The position numbers were made by a program, and so were the translations under genes. From assembly GCF_050947875.1 (NCBI RefSeq), contig NC_134569.1, positions 203,664,127 through 203,728,126 of the forward strand: a DNA stretch of 64,000 bases. Reading direction: 5' to 3'. Under the pieces are notes generated by a model, which was not told the DNA's origin, searched no databases, and was given only the letters and a program-made list of their open reading frames with translations. Positions 34,236-45,200 of this stretch are shown here, one piece after another. Every line of letters begins with the position of its first letter. Position 1 is the first letter of the stretch. This DNA comes from Dermacentor variabilis (lineage: Eukaryota; Arthropoda; Arachnida; Ixodida; Ixodidae).

Positions 34236-34466
34236 GAAGCAGCGGTTCGTGCCCAAAGCAAACCACGCACAGTTAGACACCTGAAGAGCAGCGTGAATAC
34301 GATGACCGACAAAAGGAGCAGCAACGTCGATATGTACAACAGCGTCATGCTCACGCTCACCAGGACTCAGTTCAAGGCTATGTCACATTGGTCTATCGGA
34401 TCAAATGATGCCACAGCTTCGCTGGCCAACGGCCTGAATTCACAGCGTGAATTGGAGCCCTACTAA
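34236..34466 (+). pseudogene. Likely rest of the THAP gene exon beyond the RTE
   Basis: Directly after the RTE 5' end a plus-strand frame is open for 76 codons: AVRAQSKPRTVRHLKSSV, then FKAMSHW and the end NSQRELEPY before TAA at 34464. Its phase joins exon 2 cleanly if the RTE is removed without extra bases. The two other frames contain early stops. Assignment rests on open frame and position only. Confidence 0.4.
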
Positions 34467-34649
34467 TGCGCACGCATCCTTAGGCGACGCAACCACGAGA
34501 TCTGCTAGTCGGTCTTTCTGTCCGTCCGTCTCTAACGCATGCACTTTTGAAAACGTTTGCACCCCTTATTTTGTCCCATAAGAATAATCATCATCTGTCT
34601 TGCCCGCATTTCCTTAACGCTGCAAGACCGGTACTTCCTGGTCACGAAC

Positions 34650-34920
34650 CGCGTGTGTGTTATCATTGTGACATAGCATTCATGAAAAAGGAAAGTAGCG
34701 AGAGCAGATTTTTAAAGAAAGTAAACGCAGGCAAGGCCGATGCCGATTATCGTTGTGGGACAAGCTACGCCCCAAAGCGTGCAAACTATTTTAAGAGCAA
34801 CATTATGTTTGCCATGAAGAGAAATAGAGTAAATTCAGAAGGAAGAACGTCGGCGGTCGTGAGCTTCGAGCCTTCGACTCCACACTCAGAAGCCGAGTGC
34901 CTTACCCACTAGGCTAAACA
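34650..34920 (-). mobile_element. tRNA-derived SINE
   Basis: The minus strand shows an A-box region TTTAGCCTAGTGGGTAAGGC (34898-34919), a B-box-like GAAGGCTCGAAGC (34861-34875) and a downstream body to about 34650. Spacing fits a tRNA-derived head. It is not a functional tRNA because the acceptor stem is absent. Confidence 0.55.
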
Positions 34921-34999
34921 CCCACCAGGTGAATATAGCTTAAACATACGAATGTGTTGTACTGGTGGTATAATACATGTCAAAGGAGAAGAGTTTCCA

Positions 35000-35369
35000 T
35001 GAAGGCGTTTTCAAAAGATTTGGTATTGGTGGAATAAAAGCCATTTCTAGGACTACATGTAGAGCCGACTTAGAGCCTCGCAGGCATCAGGAAAATTCAG
35101 GTTTTGCGAAATTTTAATTTCAAACGCGCCACATCCCCGAAGCGTTTCAGCTGTCGCGGGATGCGCCTTCCGTGGGGCGTTTCTTCACCGATCGAAATGC
35201 CACCGATCGCTAAAGGCTCATGCGCTTCACGTCACGCAACAGAGACAGAGACGCAGCGATAAGGAGTGACCAGGGGTTACATGGGTCTCATCACGGTGGA
35301 TAATGGTTCGGCGAGGATGCATAAGGTGCTAAAGAGCTTGCTAAAGAGGCAAGAGCTTAGAATCGTCGG
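35000..35369. other. No gene recognised
   Basis: Mixed-composition sequence between the SINE and the GATAA-rich tract, with no coding signature or clear repeat ends. Confidence 0.3.
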
Positions 35370-35660
35370 AGCGATCCTGATAAGGTTAATTAGGACCGAG
35401 AAAGGTTGATAGGGTCGGATCAAATCGGATAATCGGTTAAGGGCCGGATCATGTCTGATAAGGTTTTAATAAGCAGATATAAATGGTTGATAAAGGTTAC
35501 ATCGATTGCGATAAAGATCTATAAAGGTAGAATCGACTCCGATAAAGTTGACAACAATCGATAAGGGTTCATAATGGTCGGATTACATACGATAAGGTCG
35601 GTAACAACTGATAACGGCTTATAAAGATTTGTACTGGTTGCATAAAGTTTGACAAGACTG
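35370..35660. repeat. Degenerate GATAAGGTT/GATAAAGGTT-type satellite
   Basis: At least fifteen GATAA cores occur at irregular 15-25 base spacing, alternating with TCGGAT or TCGATT. It reads as a decayed short-unit tandem array. On the minus strand the same cores are TTATC (GATA-factor sites). Confidence 0.65.
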
Positions 35661-36027
35661 GCAATGACACCGGCTTGCGTGGAAATGAGCAAGTGGCACA
35701 ATGCTTACACATACTTAGACAACCCCAGTGAAGCTTCTGCATAATTTTTTGCTACTCTGTTCTTCAACGTAACTACAACGTCACAACATGAATGGTGAAT
35801 ACATACTCAGGTCGGCCCTGGGAAATCTCCGGATCTGATAGCCTTTTGCTGCCTCATGGAGGCCCCAGGCTTCGAGGAGTTTCAGCTTCATCTTCGTCAT
35901 CGCAGCGCGGAAACGCTGCTTGGCCTCACACGGCTTGCAAGGACGACGCCGTGTTTTATACTGATCCCACGCCTGCGTTGGCAGCAAACAATTGTCATGA
36001 CCTGAAACAACCCCTCAGTCCGTCCCA

Positions 36028-36028
<1 letters not shown>

Positions 36029-36113
<85 letters not shown>
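36029..36113. repeat. (TA)n microsatellite, about 85 bp
   Basis: Pure TA dinucleotide run followed by a GA-rich stretch (36118-36152). Separate from the TA tracts that carry the gypsy insertions. Confidence 0.95.
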
Positions 36114-36116
<3 letters not shown>

Positions 36117-36555
36117 ACAGAGAAAGAGAGAGCGAGGGGGGAGGAAGAGAGATACACGACACAAAGCTACTGTGATGCCGTGATTGCGAAATAGTATTTG
36201 ACGATTACATATCGACATCCCCACGACTTGTCTTATCTCGTGATCATCTGTCAGATGAGACTGTGATCAACTGCTTCTGTCTCCATGTCTGCAACGTCAA
36301 CTCTGCTTAACCGAAATACAACAGCACAACGACTTCTTGTTATTAAATGCGATATGTATACATCACAGCTGCAGCTGTATAACATGTCATGTGCCTGCTG
36401 TTCATGCGATCTCCCGAAATACTTTCGCCGCCGCCGCCGCCGTGTGGGGTCCCACCCGAATAGCCGGACTTTTGGCCGAAACGAGGGCTACATTTGGGCC
36501 CAACGACTGACACGCTGCGCATCATTTCGGAGCCTGTTCACGAGTCCAAGTAATA
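36114..36555. other. No gene recognised
   Basis: Short ORFs without family signatures. A (CCG)n run of about 17 bases sits at 36426-36442. Confidence 0.35.
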
Positions 36556-36792
36556 GAGAGCTTTAGTTTAGGGGACGCAAGCGGCTTGCGTACGCAAGAA
36601 CTAGGGGCGACGGTACTGCGCATGCGCAGACCGCTACGCCTACTTGCATGCTTGGGTTGTTTGGCCGGCCGAAAACATCGCTGCCCCTAAGTGGTCATGT
36701 TACCCACGTGACTCTCGCGGTGTAGGAGAACTTGCGAGTAGCTAGCGGGTAGATAATCTAATAAATTTTGGCCAAGTGTCGAGAGACGTCGT

Positions 36793-36794
<2 letters not shown>

Positions 36795-36856
<62 letters not shown>
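36795..36856. repeat. (TA)n tract left of gypsy element A
   Basis: Pure TA run that ends exactly at the 5' LTR. It continues as 42060-42115 and 47315-47356 beyond the inserted elements. Confidence 0.9.
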
Positions 36857-36859
<3 letters not shown>

Positions 36860-36984
36860 GAGCATTATTCATACGCTTCATATTCTCACCTGTACATACT
36901 CATCATCACCGTTTTGGACCCTGGTGGTGGGGCTCTCACTCGGGAGAATAAAGAAGAGACTGGCTGCCTAAACCTCGTCTCACA
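36857..36984 (+). repeat. 5' LTR of element A, 128 bp
   Basis: Begins TGTGAG and ends CTCACA, a six-base inverted terminus. AATAAA at about 36947 serves as the likely polyadenylation signal. It differs from the 3' copy at GTTTTGG/ATTTTGG and TGCC/TCCC. It is among the shortest LTRs expected for this class. Confidence 0.93.
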
Positions 36985-37104
36985 AGTGGTGGAGTGTGCT
37001 GTCCGGTTCCTTCGCCCTCTCGCTCCCGGTCTCTCTCCAGCTTCACCTACGCTACATCCCTGGAGCTCCGCTCGGGTCGCCGCCTCTACCAACTGCACTC
37101 AACC

Positions 37105-38325
37105 ATGTCGCAAGACCAGCAGACCAGTCCCACGACATCCCCCTTGCCTACTCCTGCGGGAACCCCTTCTTGGACAGTCACCACCCCTCAGAAGGATCCA
37201 CCGCTATTTGCTGGGCTTCCAGGCGACGACGTTGAAGACTGGTTGGAGCTATACGAGCGCGTGAGTGACTTTAACCACTGGAACGAATCAGCAAAACTTG
37301 CTCACGTCGCCTTTTACCTAACCGGAGTTGCGAAAACTTGGTTTTCCAATCATGAGCTCGATTTGGTCAACTGGAGCATCTTTAAACGCCATCTACGCCA
37401 GATTTTCGCCAACTCGTCTGTCCGCTCCGATATCGCTAAGAAGAAGCTTGCTGAGCGTGTACAGCACTCAGGCGAGTCCTACACTTCGTACATAGAGGAC
37501 GTCCTCGCCCTCTGCCGCCGCGTGAACACCTCGATGGCAGAGAGTGACCGTGTACGTCACCTGCTCAAGGGTATTGGGACTGCGGCATTCAATGCTCTTG
37601 TAGTGCTGAATCCCACTACCGTCGCCGACATCATCAGTACGTGTCAGCGTCTCGATGACCTTCATATGCTCCGCTTACACCCTGACACGTCTGATTTCAA
37701 GGCGTCCAACGACAGCGAGCTACGTGCTTTGATTCGCTCCATCATCCGTGAGGAACTGCACGCCCAAACTTCGTCAAACCCTCCTGAGGTCCATCTGATG
37801 CCCCCTGGTGGCGGCCTACGCCATATCGTGAGGGAAGAGATAGCTGCCGTGACCTGCCCACAAATCACGAGCCCGCGCCCTATCCATACGCCAACGTACG
37901 CTCAGGTTGCCTCTATAGCGCCACCCTCCCATCAGCCACCACAACAGGCACCTGCACCGCACATGTCCCTGAATCCTATCACTGCAAGGCCATCGCCTGT
38001 TCCGTCTTATACCGCATGGAGCCCACCTCGACCGGTTTGTTACTACTGCGGCATCCGTGGCCACATTTCCAGGTTTTGCCGACGCCGTCAGCAAGATGAA
38101 AGACGTGGCTATGACGGCTTTGAAAGGGATCAGTTTTCTGGCCCTGTACCACGACGTCGGCGTTCTGACTACGATTATTATCCACGACGTTCCCCATCTC
38201 CACAGGACTTCAACACTGCCGGTTCATTGCGTTTCCCGCGTCGTCGCTCTCCATCACCGATGCGGCGCTCTTCTTCCCCTCTACGACCGGCTACTTCGTC
38301 CTCCGATCACCGCCCGCAAAACTAA
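37105..38325 (+). CDS. Element A gag (406 aa), intact
   Basis: Capsid/nucleocapsid precursor. The ATG at 37105 is chosen because the frame upstream crosses the LTR end. Capsid-like region at residues 30-180 ([48 protein letters not shown]), a Pro-rich linker, one CCHC knuckle [14 protein letters not shown] from residue 312, then an Arg/Ser-rich tail. TAA at 38323-38325. Length and order are normal for Ty3/gypsy gag with a single knuckle. No frame damage. pol follows in the -1 frame at the stop codon. Confidence 0.9.
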   Translation: MSQDQQTSPTTSPLPTPAGTPSWTVTTPQKDPPLFAGLPGDDVEDWLELYERVSDFNHWNESAKLAHVAFYLTGVAKTWFSNHELDLVNWSIFKRHLRQIFANSSVRSDIAKKKLAERVQHSGESYTSYIEDVLALCRRVNTSMAESDRVRHLLKGIGTAAFNALVVLNPTTVADIISTCQRLDDLHMLRLHPDTSDFKASNDSELRALIRSIIREELHAQTSSNPPEVHLMPPGGGLRHIVREEIAAVTCPQITSPRPIHTPTYAQVASIAPPSHQPPQQAPAPHMSLNPITARPSPVPSYTAWSPPRPVCYYCGIRGHISRFCRRRQQDERRGYDGFERDQFSGPVPRRRRSDYDYYPRRSPSPQDFNTAGSLRFPRRRSPSPMRRSSSPLRPATSSSDHRPQN

Positions 38326-41300
38326 ATGGTGCAGCTTCAGGAGGGAAAGCTGCATCTTTTGGACAACGTGAAACTCCTCCGGAGCGCCCGTCAAATGTAC
38401 TTTTGGTGTGTGTTGAAGGTGTCCGAATCGAAGCCTTGGTTGACACAGGTGCATCGCTTTCCGTTATTAGTGCTGACTTGTGTTCTCGATTGCGAAAAGT
38501 GAAGACACCGTATAATGGCCCTCCCCTTCGTTGTGCTAATACAGTTCTTGTTCAGCCCTCCAGTGTTTGCACTGCGCGCGTTTTCATTGATGGCATCCTC
38601 CACCACATTCAGTTCGTCGTGCTATCTTCGTGCACTTACGCGATGATTTTGGGATGGGACTTCCTGTCCTCCGCCTCAGCTTTCATCTCTTGCCGTCAGC
38701 GAACTATTCATATGACGGACACTGAATCTTCGTCCGCTGTCAATGCTCATAGCCTGCATTTTGTCACGTCTACCGACTGTTTCATTCCCGCGGGTAATGA
38801 GCATATTCTGACGCTGACTTCCGACACTATTATTAATGGTGATGTGTTCCTTGCACCGAGCGGTTACTGCATTTCTGGTGGGCTTAGCCTTACTCCTAGC
38901 CTAGTACGGTTTCAGGACGGTAGAGCGTTAGTCGCTGTTCATAACCCTACTTCTTCGCCAGTTGTGCTCTCCCAGGGCTCTACTGTGACATGCTTTACTG
39001 ACACCGAACCTCTTTCGCTGGTACCGCTTCACACCGAATCACCACCTTTGTCTACCACAACTGATTATCACACTGCTACCGCTGCTTTAACGGCCGCGAT
39101 AAATCCCGATTTGACCGCTGCGCAGAAAGAAGACCTTCTGGCACTCCTGCACAAACACAGAGCCTTATTTGACGTCCACTCCAAGCTTCTGGGGCGCACA
39201 TGCGTCGCAGTACATCGTATCGAAACCGAAGGCAGTTCGGTTGTACGCCGCCGCCCGTATCGCGTGTCTTCCGCAGAACGGAAAATCATTGCGGATAACG
39301 TTGATGACATGCTCAAGAGAGACATCATTCGGCCATCCTCCAGTTCTTGGTCGTCTCCTGTCGTGCTGGTTCGCAAGAAAGACGGCTCTGTACGATTCTG
39401 CGTCGATTATCGAGCCCTTAATAAGATCACGCGCAAAGACGTATATCCGATGCCAAGAATTGACGATGCCATTGACTCCCTCCAGGGTGCAGAATAATTC
39501 TCTAGTCTAGACCTCCGATCCGGATACTGGCAAATCCCCATGCACGATGCGGACAAGGACAAGACAGCCTTTGAAACACCAGACGGACTTTACGAGTTCA
39601 ACGTCATGCCATTCGGTTTATGTAATGCCCCTGCAACATTTGAACGCATGATCGACACAGTTTTACGTGGCCTTAAGTGGAAGACCTGTCTGTGCTATTT
39701 AGATGACATCGTTATTTTTTCTACAACTTTTCGTCAGCACCTTGAGCGCTTGGACGAAGTTTTCACATGCATTTCCAACGCTGGACTCCAACTCAACACA
39801 AAGAAATGCCATTTTGCCAGAAAGAACATCAAAGTGTTGGGCCATCTTATCAGCAAAGATGGCGTTCGACCGGATCCCGAAAAGGTTGCTGCCGTGCTTC
39901 GCTTACCTCGCCCTGAAAATCAAAAGCAATTAAGCAGTTTCTTGGGCCTGGCATCCTACTTCCGCCGCTTCATCAGTCATTTCATCAGTCACCGCTACAC
40001 AAGTTGCTCACGTCGGGCACTGCTTTCCCTTGGACAGATGAATGCGAACTTTCTTTTCAAGCCCTCAAGCAGGCATTAACCACCGACCCTGTCCTCTGTC
40101 ACTTCGATGAGAACGCACCAACTTGCTTGCACACCGACGCTAGTGGCCATGGGATCGGTGCTGTACTTTTACAGCGTGATACCACCTCACGAGAGAGAGT
40201 TGTTGCCTATGCCAGTCGCGCGCTAACACCTGCCGAAAAGAATTACTCGATCACAGAACAGGAATGTCTCGCAGTAGTTTGGGCAATCCAAAAATTTCGA
40301 CCATATCTTTACGGACGCCATTTCACGGTCATAACCGACCACCACGCCTTATGCTGGTTGTCGTCAATCAAAAATTTGTCCGGACGACTTGGTCGCTGGG
40401 TGCTACGCTTACAAGAGTACGATTTTGACGTCGTCTACAAGTCTGGGAAAAAGCATCAAGATGCTGACGCTCTCTCTCGCTGCCCGCTGCCACTATTAGC
40501 TTCGAGTACACCTCCCCATTGCTCGCCACTTGATGATGAGACTAAGTCGTCCCTCCCGTTATTACCGTTATTACCTCTATCGGTTACTGACACGTTACCT
40601 TCCAATCGCGTCACTCACCTCGCCTCGTGTCAACGTTCTGACCCCTACTGTGACAGCATCATCCAACGCCTGTGCGGAACTACATCTGCACCAAATGCCA
40701 GATTACGTCGACAACTGCGACTATTTAAGCTTGACAACGATGTGCTGTACCGCTACGTATACAACTCCGACAGACACCGCTGGGTACCTATTCTTCCACG
40801 TTCGATGCGCACACAAGTCCTTGAAGCCTTGCACGACGACCCATCTGCTGGCCATTTGGGATTCCGCAAAACATACCACCGCGTTAGGAGCCGTTTCTTT
40901 TGGCCAGGCATGTCTACCTTTGTGGCCAAGTACGTCGCTTCTTGCGTTCAGTGTCAACGGCGGAAACGACCGACTTCGCCTCCTGCTGGGCTTTTACAGC
41001 CCATTCCATGTCCCGAGACACCGTTTGCCATCGTTGGGATAGACCTAGTCGGCCCTCTGCCCATAACGCCAGCGGGTCATCGATGGGTCGTGACAGCTGT
41101 TGACCAGCTCACACGTTACGCAGAGACCGCTCCTCTACGCTCTAGTTCGGCCTCCGACGTTGCCACCTTCTTTCTAGATGCCACTGTGCTGCGCCATGGT
41201 GCACCTCGTGTACTGTTAAGCGACCGCGGCAAGACTTTCATGTCAACAATGCTAGCAGAAGTACTCGGAGCTTGTGGCACAGTTCATAAGACAACATCCG

Positions 41301-41890
41301 CATATCACCCACAAACAAATGGCTTAACCGAGCGATTTCATCGCACACTAATAGATATGATATCCATGTATATCGGGCCAAACCACGACAACTGGGACAA
41401 ACTTTTACCTTTCGTGACTTTTGCTCACAACACCGCTATCCAACGAACTACGGGATACTCACCTTTCTACCTAGTTTACGGCCGTTCCCCGACATTCACC
41501 ATCGACGCCGCTTTCTTCAATGCCCAAACTAACACCTCGGCCAGTATACCCGAACAGTTCGTCTCGAGACTTGAGGAATGCCGTGAACGTGCTCGCTTCA
41601 ACACAGAAGTCAGTCAGCTAGATCGCAAGCTACGTTACGACATCTCTCGTCGCGACGTCTCCTTTCGTCCTGGAGAGGAAGTGCTCCTTTGGACGCCCAT
41701 TCGTACACCCGGTTTGTGCGAGAAGTTTGAATCCCGCTTTCTTGGACCCTATATTATTAACGAACAAACATCCCCCGTGAACTATCGCGTTACTCCCGTA
41801 GACGTTTCTTCCGACCATCGTTGTCGTGGTTCGGAGATCGTTCACGTTTCGCGCCTAAAACGATTCGTTCGGCGATCCCCTCCTGGCTAA
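38322..41890 (+). pseudogene. Element A pol: protease, RT, RNase H, integrase
   Basis: Polyprotein in the -1 frame from gag. Protease [13 protein letters not shown] near 38430. [37 protein letters not shown] and catalytic LCYLDDIVIF (39693-39722). RNase H HTDASGHGIGAVLL near 40130. Integrase zinc domain with H-H and CVQCQ (near 40950) and catalytic DDE: GIDLVGPLP, SDRGKTF, LTERFHRT. The C-terminus ends IVHVSRLKRF. Breaks: TAA at 39495-39497 inside RT, just before FSSLDLRSG, and a frame change near 39980 beside a short duplication of TTCATCAGTCA. Otherwise full length. Confidence 0.92.
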
Positions 41891-41931
41891 GTCGCGGCCT
41901 GGCTGGCCGCTTGCGCGTGCGGGGAAATTAG

Positions 41932-42056
41932 TGTGAGCATTATTCATACGCTTCATATTCTCACCTGTACATACTCATCATCACCATTTTGGACCCTGGT
42001 GGTGGGGCTCTCACTCGGGAGAATAAAGAAGAGACTGGCTCCCTAAACCTCGTCTC

Positions 42057-42059
<3 letters not shown>
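41932..42059 (+). repeat. 3' LTR of element A, 128 bp
   Basis: Same length and ends as the 5' copy. Preceded by the purine-rich GCGGGGAAATTAG. Confidence 0.93.

Positions 42060-42115
<56 letters not shown>
42060..42115. repeat. (TA)n spacer between gypsy elements A and B
   Basis: A 56-bp pure TA run is all that separates the two elements, whose 3' LTRs face each other across it. Confidence 0.95.
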
Positions 42116-42117
<2 letters not shown>

Positions 42118-42262
42118 AAAGGGGGTTTATTGCAGCTCGTACGAGGGATCGCAAGTAGCTCTTGATCGCGAGTCCTAGCCGTTCGCATCAGCAGCCCGAG
42201 CTCGGGTCTCGCGCCGCAGCGGTGGCAGTTCGCACAGCGCCACATGCATGTTACCCACTACA
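42116..42262 (-). repeat. 3' LTR of element B, 147 bp
   Basis: Reads TGTAGTGGGTAA...CCCCCTTTCA on the minus strand. AATAAA at 42131-42126. One difference from the 5' LTR (GCATGTTAC here against GCATATTAC). Confidence 0.94.
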
Positions 42263-42298
42263 ATTGCCCCCACGGCGAAGAGGAGCCATCCTGGCGAC

Positions 42299-45200
42299 CT
42301 AAGGTGATGACACGATAAGGGGGTCGTGGTACGGCTTCAGGCGACTGACGTGAACCGTCTCGCGGCCACGGCGGCGTTTGTCCGAAGATGGCGTCACCGG
42401 TTCGACCACATAATTCACCGGCGAAGTACACGCGACGATCCGGTACGGACCCTGATATTTCGGAGCAAGCTTGGGGCTAAGGCCAGGGGATTGGAAGGGC
42501 AGCTGAAGCCAGACGTGAGAGTCCACGGCGAAGGACTGTGTGGGCTGCCCGTTGTCGCGTCGATCTTTGTGGATACCTTGGGTATCCGACGTAAACGAGC
42601 GAGCCAGTTGGCGGCACTCTTCAGCATGGCGAGCAACTTCGGAAAGATGGGTCAATTCAGAGGCATCCGGATGATATGGTAGCACGGTGTCGAGGGTAGT
42701 GGAAGGTTCACGTCCATAAAGAAGGAAAAATGGGGAGAAGCCTGTGGTAGCCTGAACGGCGGTGTTATACGCGTACGTCACAAAAGGGAGGACATCGTCC
42801 CAATTGGAATGATCAGACGCAACATACATGGTGAGCATGTCACCCAGAGTGCGGTTGAACCGTTCCGTGAGACCGTTAGTCTGTGGGTGATACGCCGTAG
42901 AGGTGCGGTGAATAGTGCGGCAAGCGGCGAGTAGCTCATTAATAACTTCGGATAAGAAGACACGGCCTCGGTCGCTGAGCAGTTCTCGCGGTGCGCCATG
43001 CCGTAAGATGAAATGCCGTAACATGAATGCGGCGACGTCGCGAGCAGCAGCCGAAGCAAGTGCAGCAGTTTCGGCATATCTTGTGAGGTGGTCTACTGCA
43101 ACAATTATCCAACGATTTCCTTTAGCAGTGGATGGAAGAGGCCCATAGAGGTCAATGCCAATCCGATCAAAAGGACGTGCAGGACACGGCAAAGGTTGCA
43201 GAGGGCCAGTCGTATGAGGAGATGTCTTGCGTCGCTGACAGGCTACACATGACCGAATGTATTTGCGGACATAAGAATACATGCCGCGCCAGTAGTAGCG
43301 CTGACGGAGCCGCTCGTAGGTTTTCAGGACGCCAGCATGAGCTTGTTGGGGGTCGGCGTGGAAATACGTGCAGATGTCGGAGCGCAAATGGCGAGGGATG
43401 ACTAGCAGCCATTTGCGACCATCCGGCTGATAGTTTCGGCGGTACAAGATGGCGTCCCGTAGCACGAAATGGGTGGCTTGGCGAAGAAGGGCTCGAGGGC
43501 ATGTAGCCGTCGAAGAACTGTGAAGAATGTCAATGAGAGACACAATCCACGGATCTTTCCTCTGTTCAGACGGCATGTCAGTAACAGCAAGTGTAGCAAC
43601 CGGGCACTCTACGGCGGAGGGTGGCGTTTCGTCGGATCTCATGGGCGATCGGGAGAGTGCGTCGGCATCAGAATGTTGGCGCCCGGATCGATAGATGACG
43701 CGAATGTCAAATTCTTGGAGCCGAAGAGCCCAACGTCCAAGACGGCCTGACGGGTCCTTCAGTGACGCAAGCCAGCAGAGCGCGTGGTGGTCTGTCACAA
43801 CATCGAACGGATGGCCATACAAGTAAGGGCGAAATTTGTGTAACGCCCAAACTATAGCCAAACATTCTTTTTCTGTGACAGAATAATTGGTTTCTGCCTT
43901 CGTGAGGGCCCGACTCGCATATGCAACCACATATTCCGGAAAGCCAGGCTTGCGTTGCGCAAGGACGGCTCCAAGACCAACGCCACTGGCGTCCGTATGA
44001 ACTTCGGTCGGTGCAGTCGGGTCATAGTGGCGTAGAACAGGTGGTGAGGTAAGCAGACGACGCAAAGTGGTGAAGGCTTGGTCACATGCCGGAGTCCAAT
44101 CGCGAAGGTCACCTGGGCCAGCCAGGAGCTTCGTCAGAGGAGCGATGATGCAGGCAAAATTGCGTACAAAGCGTCGAAAATACGAGCAAAGGCCGATAAA
44201 ACTTCGGAGCTCTTTCAGTGTAGTCGGCCGCGGAAATTCTGCGACAGCACGAAGTTTGTCAGGGTCGGGAAGGACGCCGTCTTTCGAAACGACATGGCCA
44301 AGTATGGACAGCTGGCGGGCGCCGAAGCGGCACTTTTTCAAGTTAAGTTGAAGGCCGGCGGTGGCAAGACAAGTAAGGACGTCGCGTAGACGAGAGAGGT
44401 GAGAGGTGAAATCAGGGGAGAAAACTACCACGTCGTCTAAATAACACAGGCACGTCTTCCATTTGAGGCCTCGCAGAATATTGTCCATCATTCTTTCGAA
44501 TGTCGCTGGCGCATTGCAGAGGCCGAATGGCATTACCGTAAACTCACACAGGCCATCAGGCGTAATGAAAGCTGTTTTCGAGCGGTCGGATTCATCCACT
44601 GGCACTTGCCAATAGCCCGATCGCAAGTCCAAAGAAGAAAAGAATTCAGCACCATGTAGACAATCCAGGGCGTCATCTATGCGCGGTAGAGGATAGACAT
44701 CCTTTCGTGTAATCTTGTTGAGGCGACGATAGTCCACACAGAAACGAATCGAGCCATCTTTTTTCTTAACGAGTACTACGGGCGATGACCAAGGGCTGCA
44801 GAATGGCTTGATAACACCACGGTCAAGCATGTCTTCAACTTGCTCGGTGATGACACGACGCTCGGTGGATGACACGCGGTGCGGACGCTGGCGTAATGGT
44901 GCGTGGTGTCACGTATCAATGTGGTGAGAGACGGTACTTGTGCGGCCTAACGATGCTTGGTTCCAGTCAAAAGACGCGTGAAACTCATTTAAAAGAGTAA
45001 TTAGCCGCTCACGTTGTGTCGGCTCGCGGTCATCGGCAATGGAGCGACAAAAAACATCCGGTGGGACTCGGTTAGGCGGCACATGGGGCGTCAGTGCTGT
45101 TACGTTGGCAGTATCGACGTCGTCGGCCATGGGGAAGTGCACAATAGCGTCAGCGTCCACAGACTCGATGGTGCCAGTAGTCTCGCCATAGTGCAAAGCC

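Larger units (their letters stand above)
30348..34466 (+). mobile_element. Kolobok-like THAP-bearing transposon (right end not found)
   Basis: A TTAA (30344-30347) is followed by AGGGAAGCTGAAGCGG, a terminal form shared with other TTAA-flanked elements here. About 400 bases later comes a gene with a THAP zinc finger. Kolobok transposons are known to combine TTAA target duplications with THAP-containing transposases. The inverted right end was not located, so the end given is that of the last coding piece. Other elements have inserted at 31285-32368 and 33123-34235. A host gene next to a MITE end is the alternative. Confidence 0.45.
36857..42059 (+). mobile_element. Ty3/gypsy retrotransposon A, 5.2 kb
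   Basis: LTR (128 bp), gag, protease, RT, RNase H, integrase, LTR. There is no env frame. The two LTRs differ at two positions by eye (about 1.6%), so insertion is recent. A primer-binding site begins TGGTGGAG two bases after the 5' LTR, and a purine run GCGGGGAAA precedes the 3' LTR. It is inserted in a TA repeat, so a target duplication cannot be told from the repeat. pol carries one nonsense codon and one frameshift. Confidence 0.93.

Noticed and set aside
36015..36224. Long Tyr-Ile repeat ORFs
   Set aside because: Translations of the (TA)n microsatellites, not genes.
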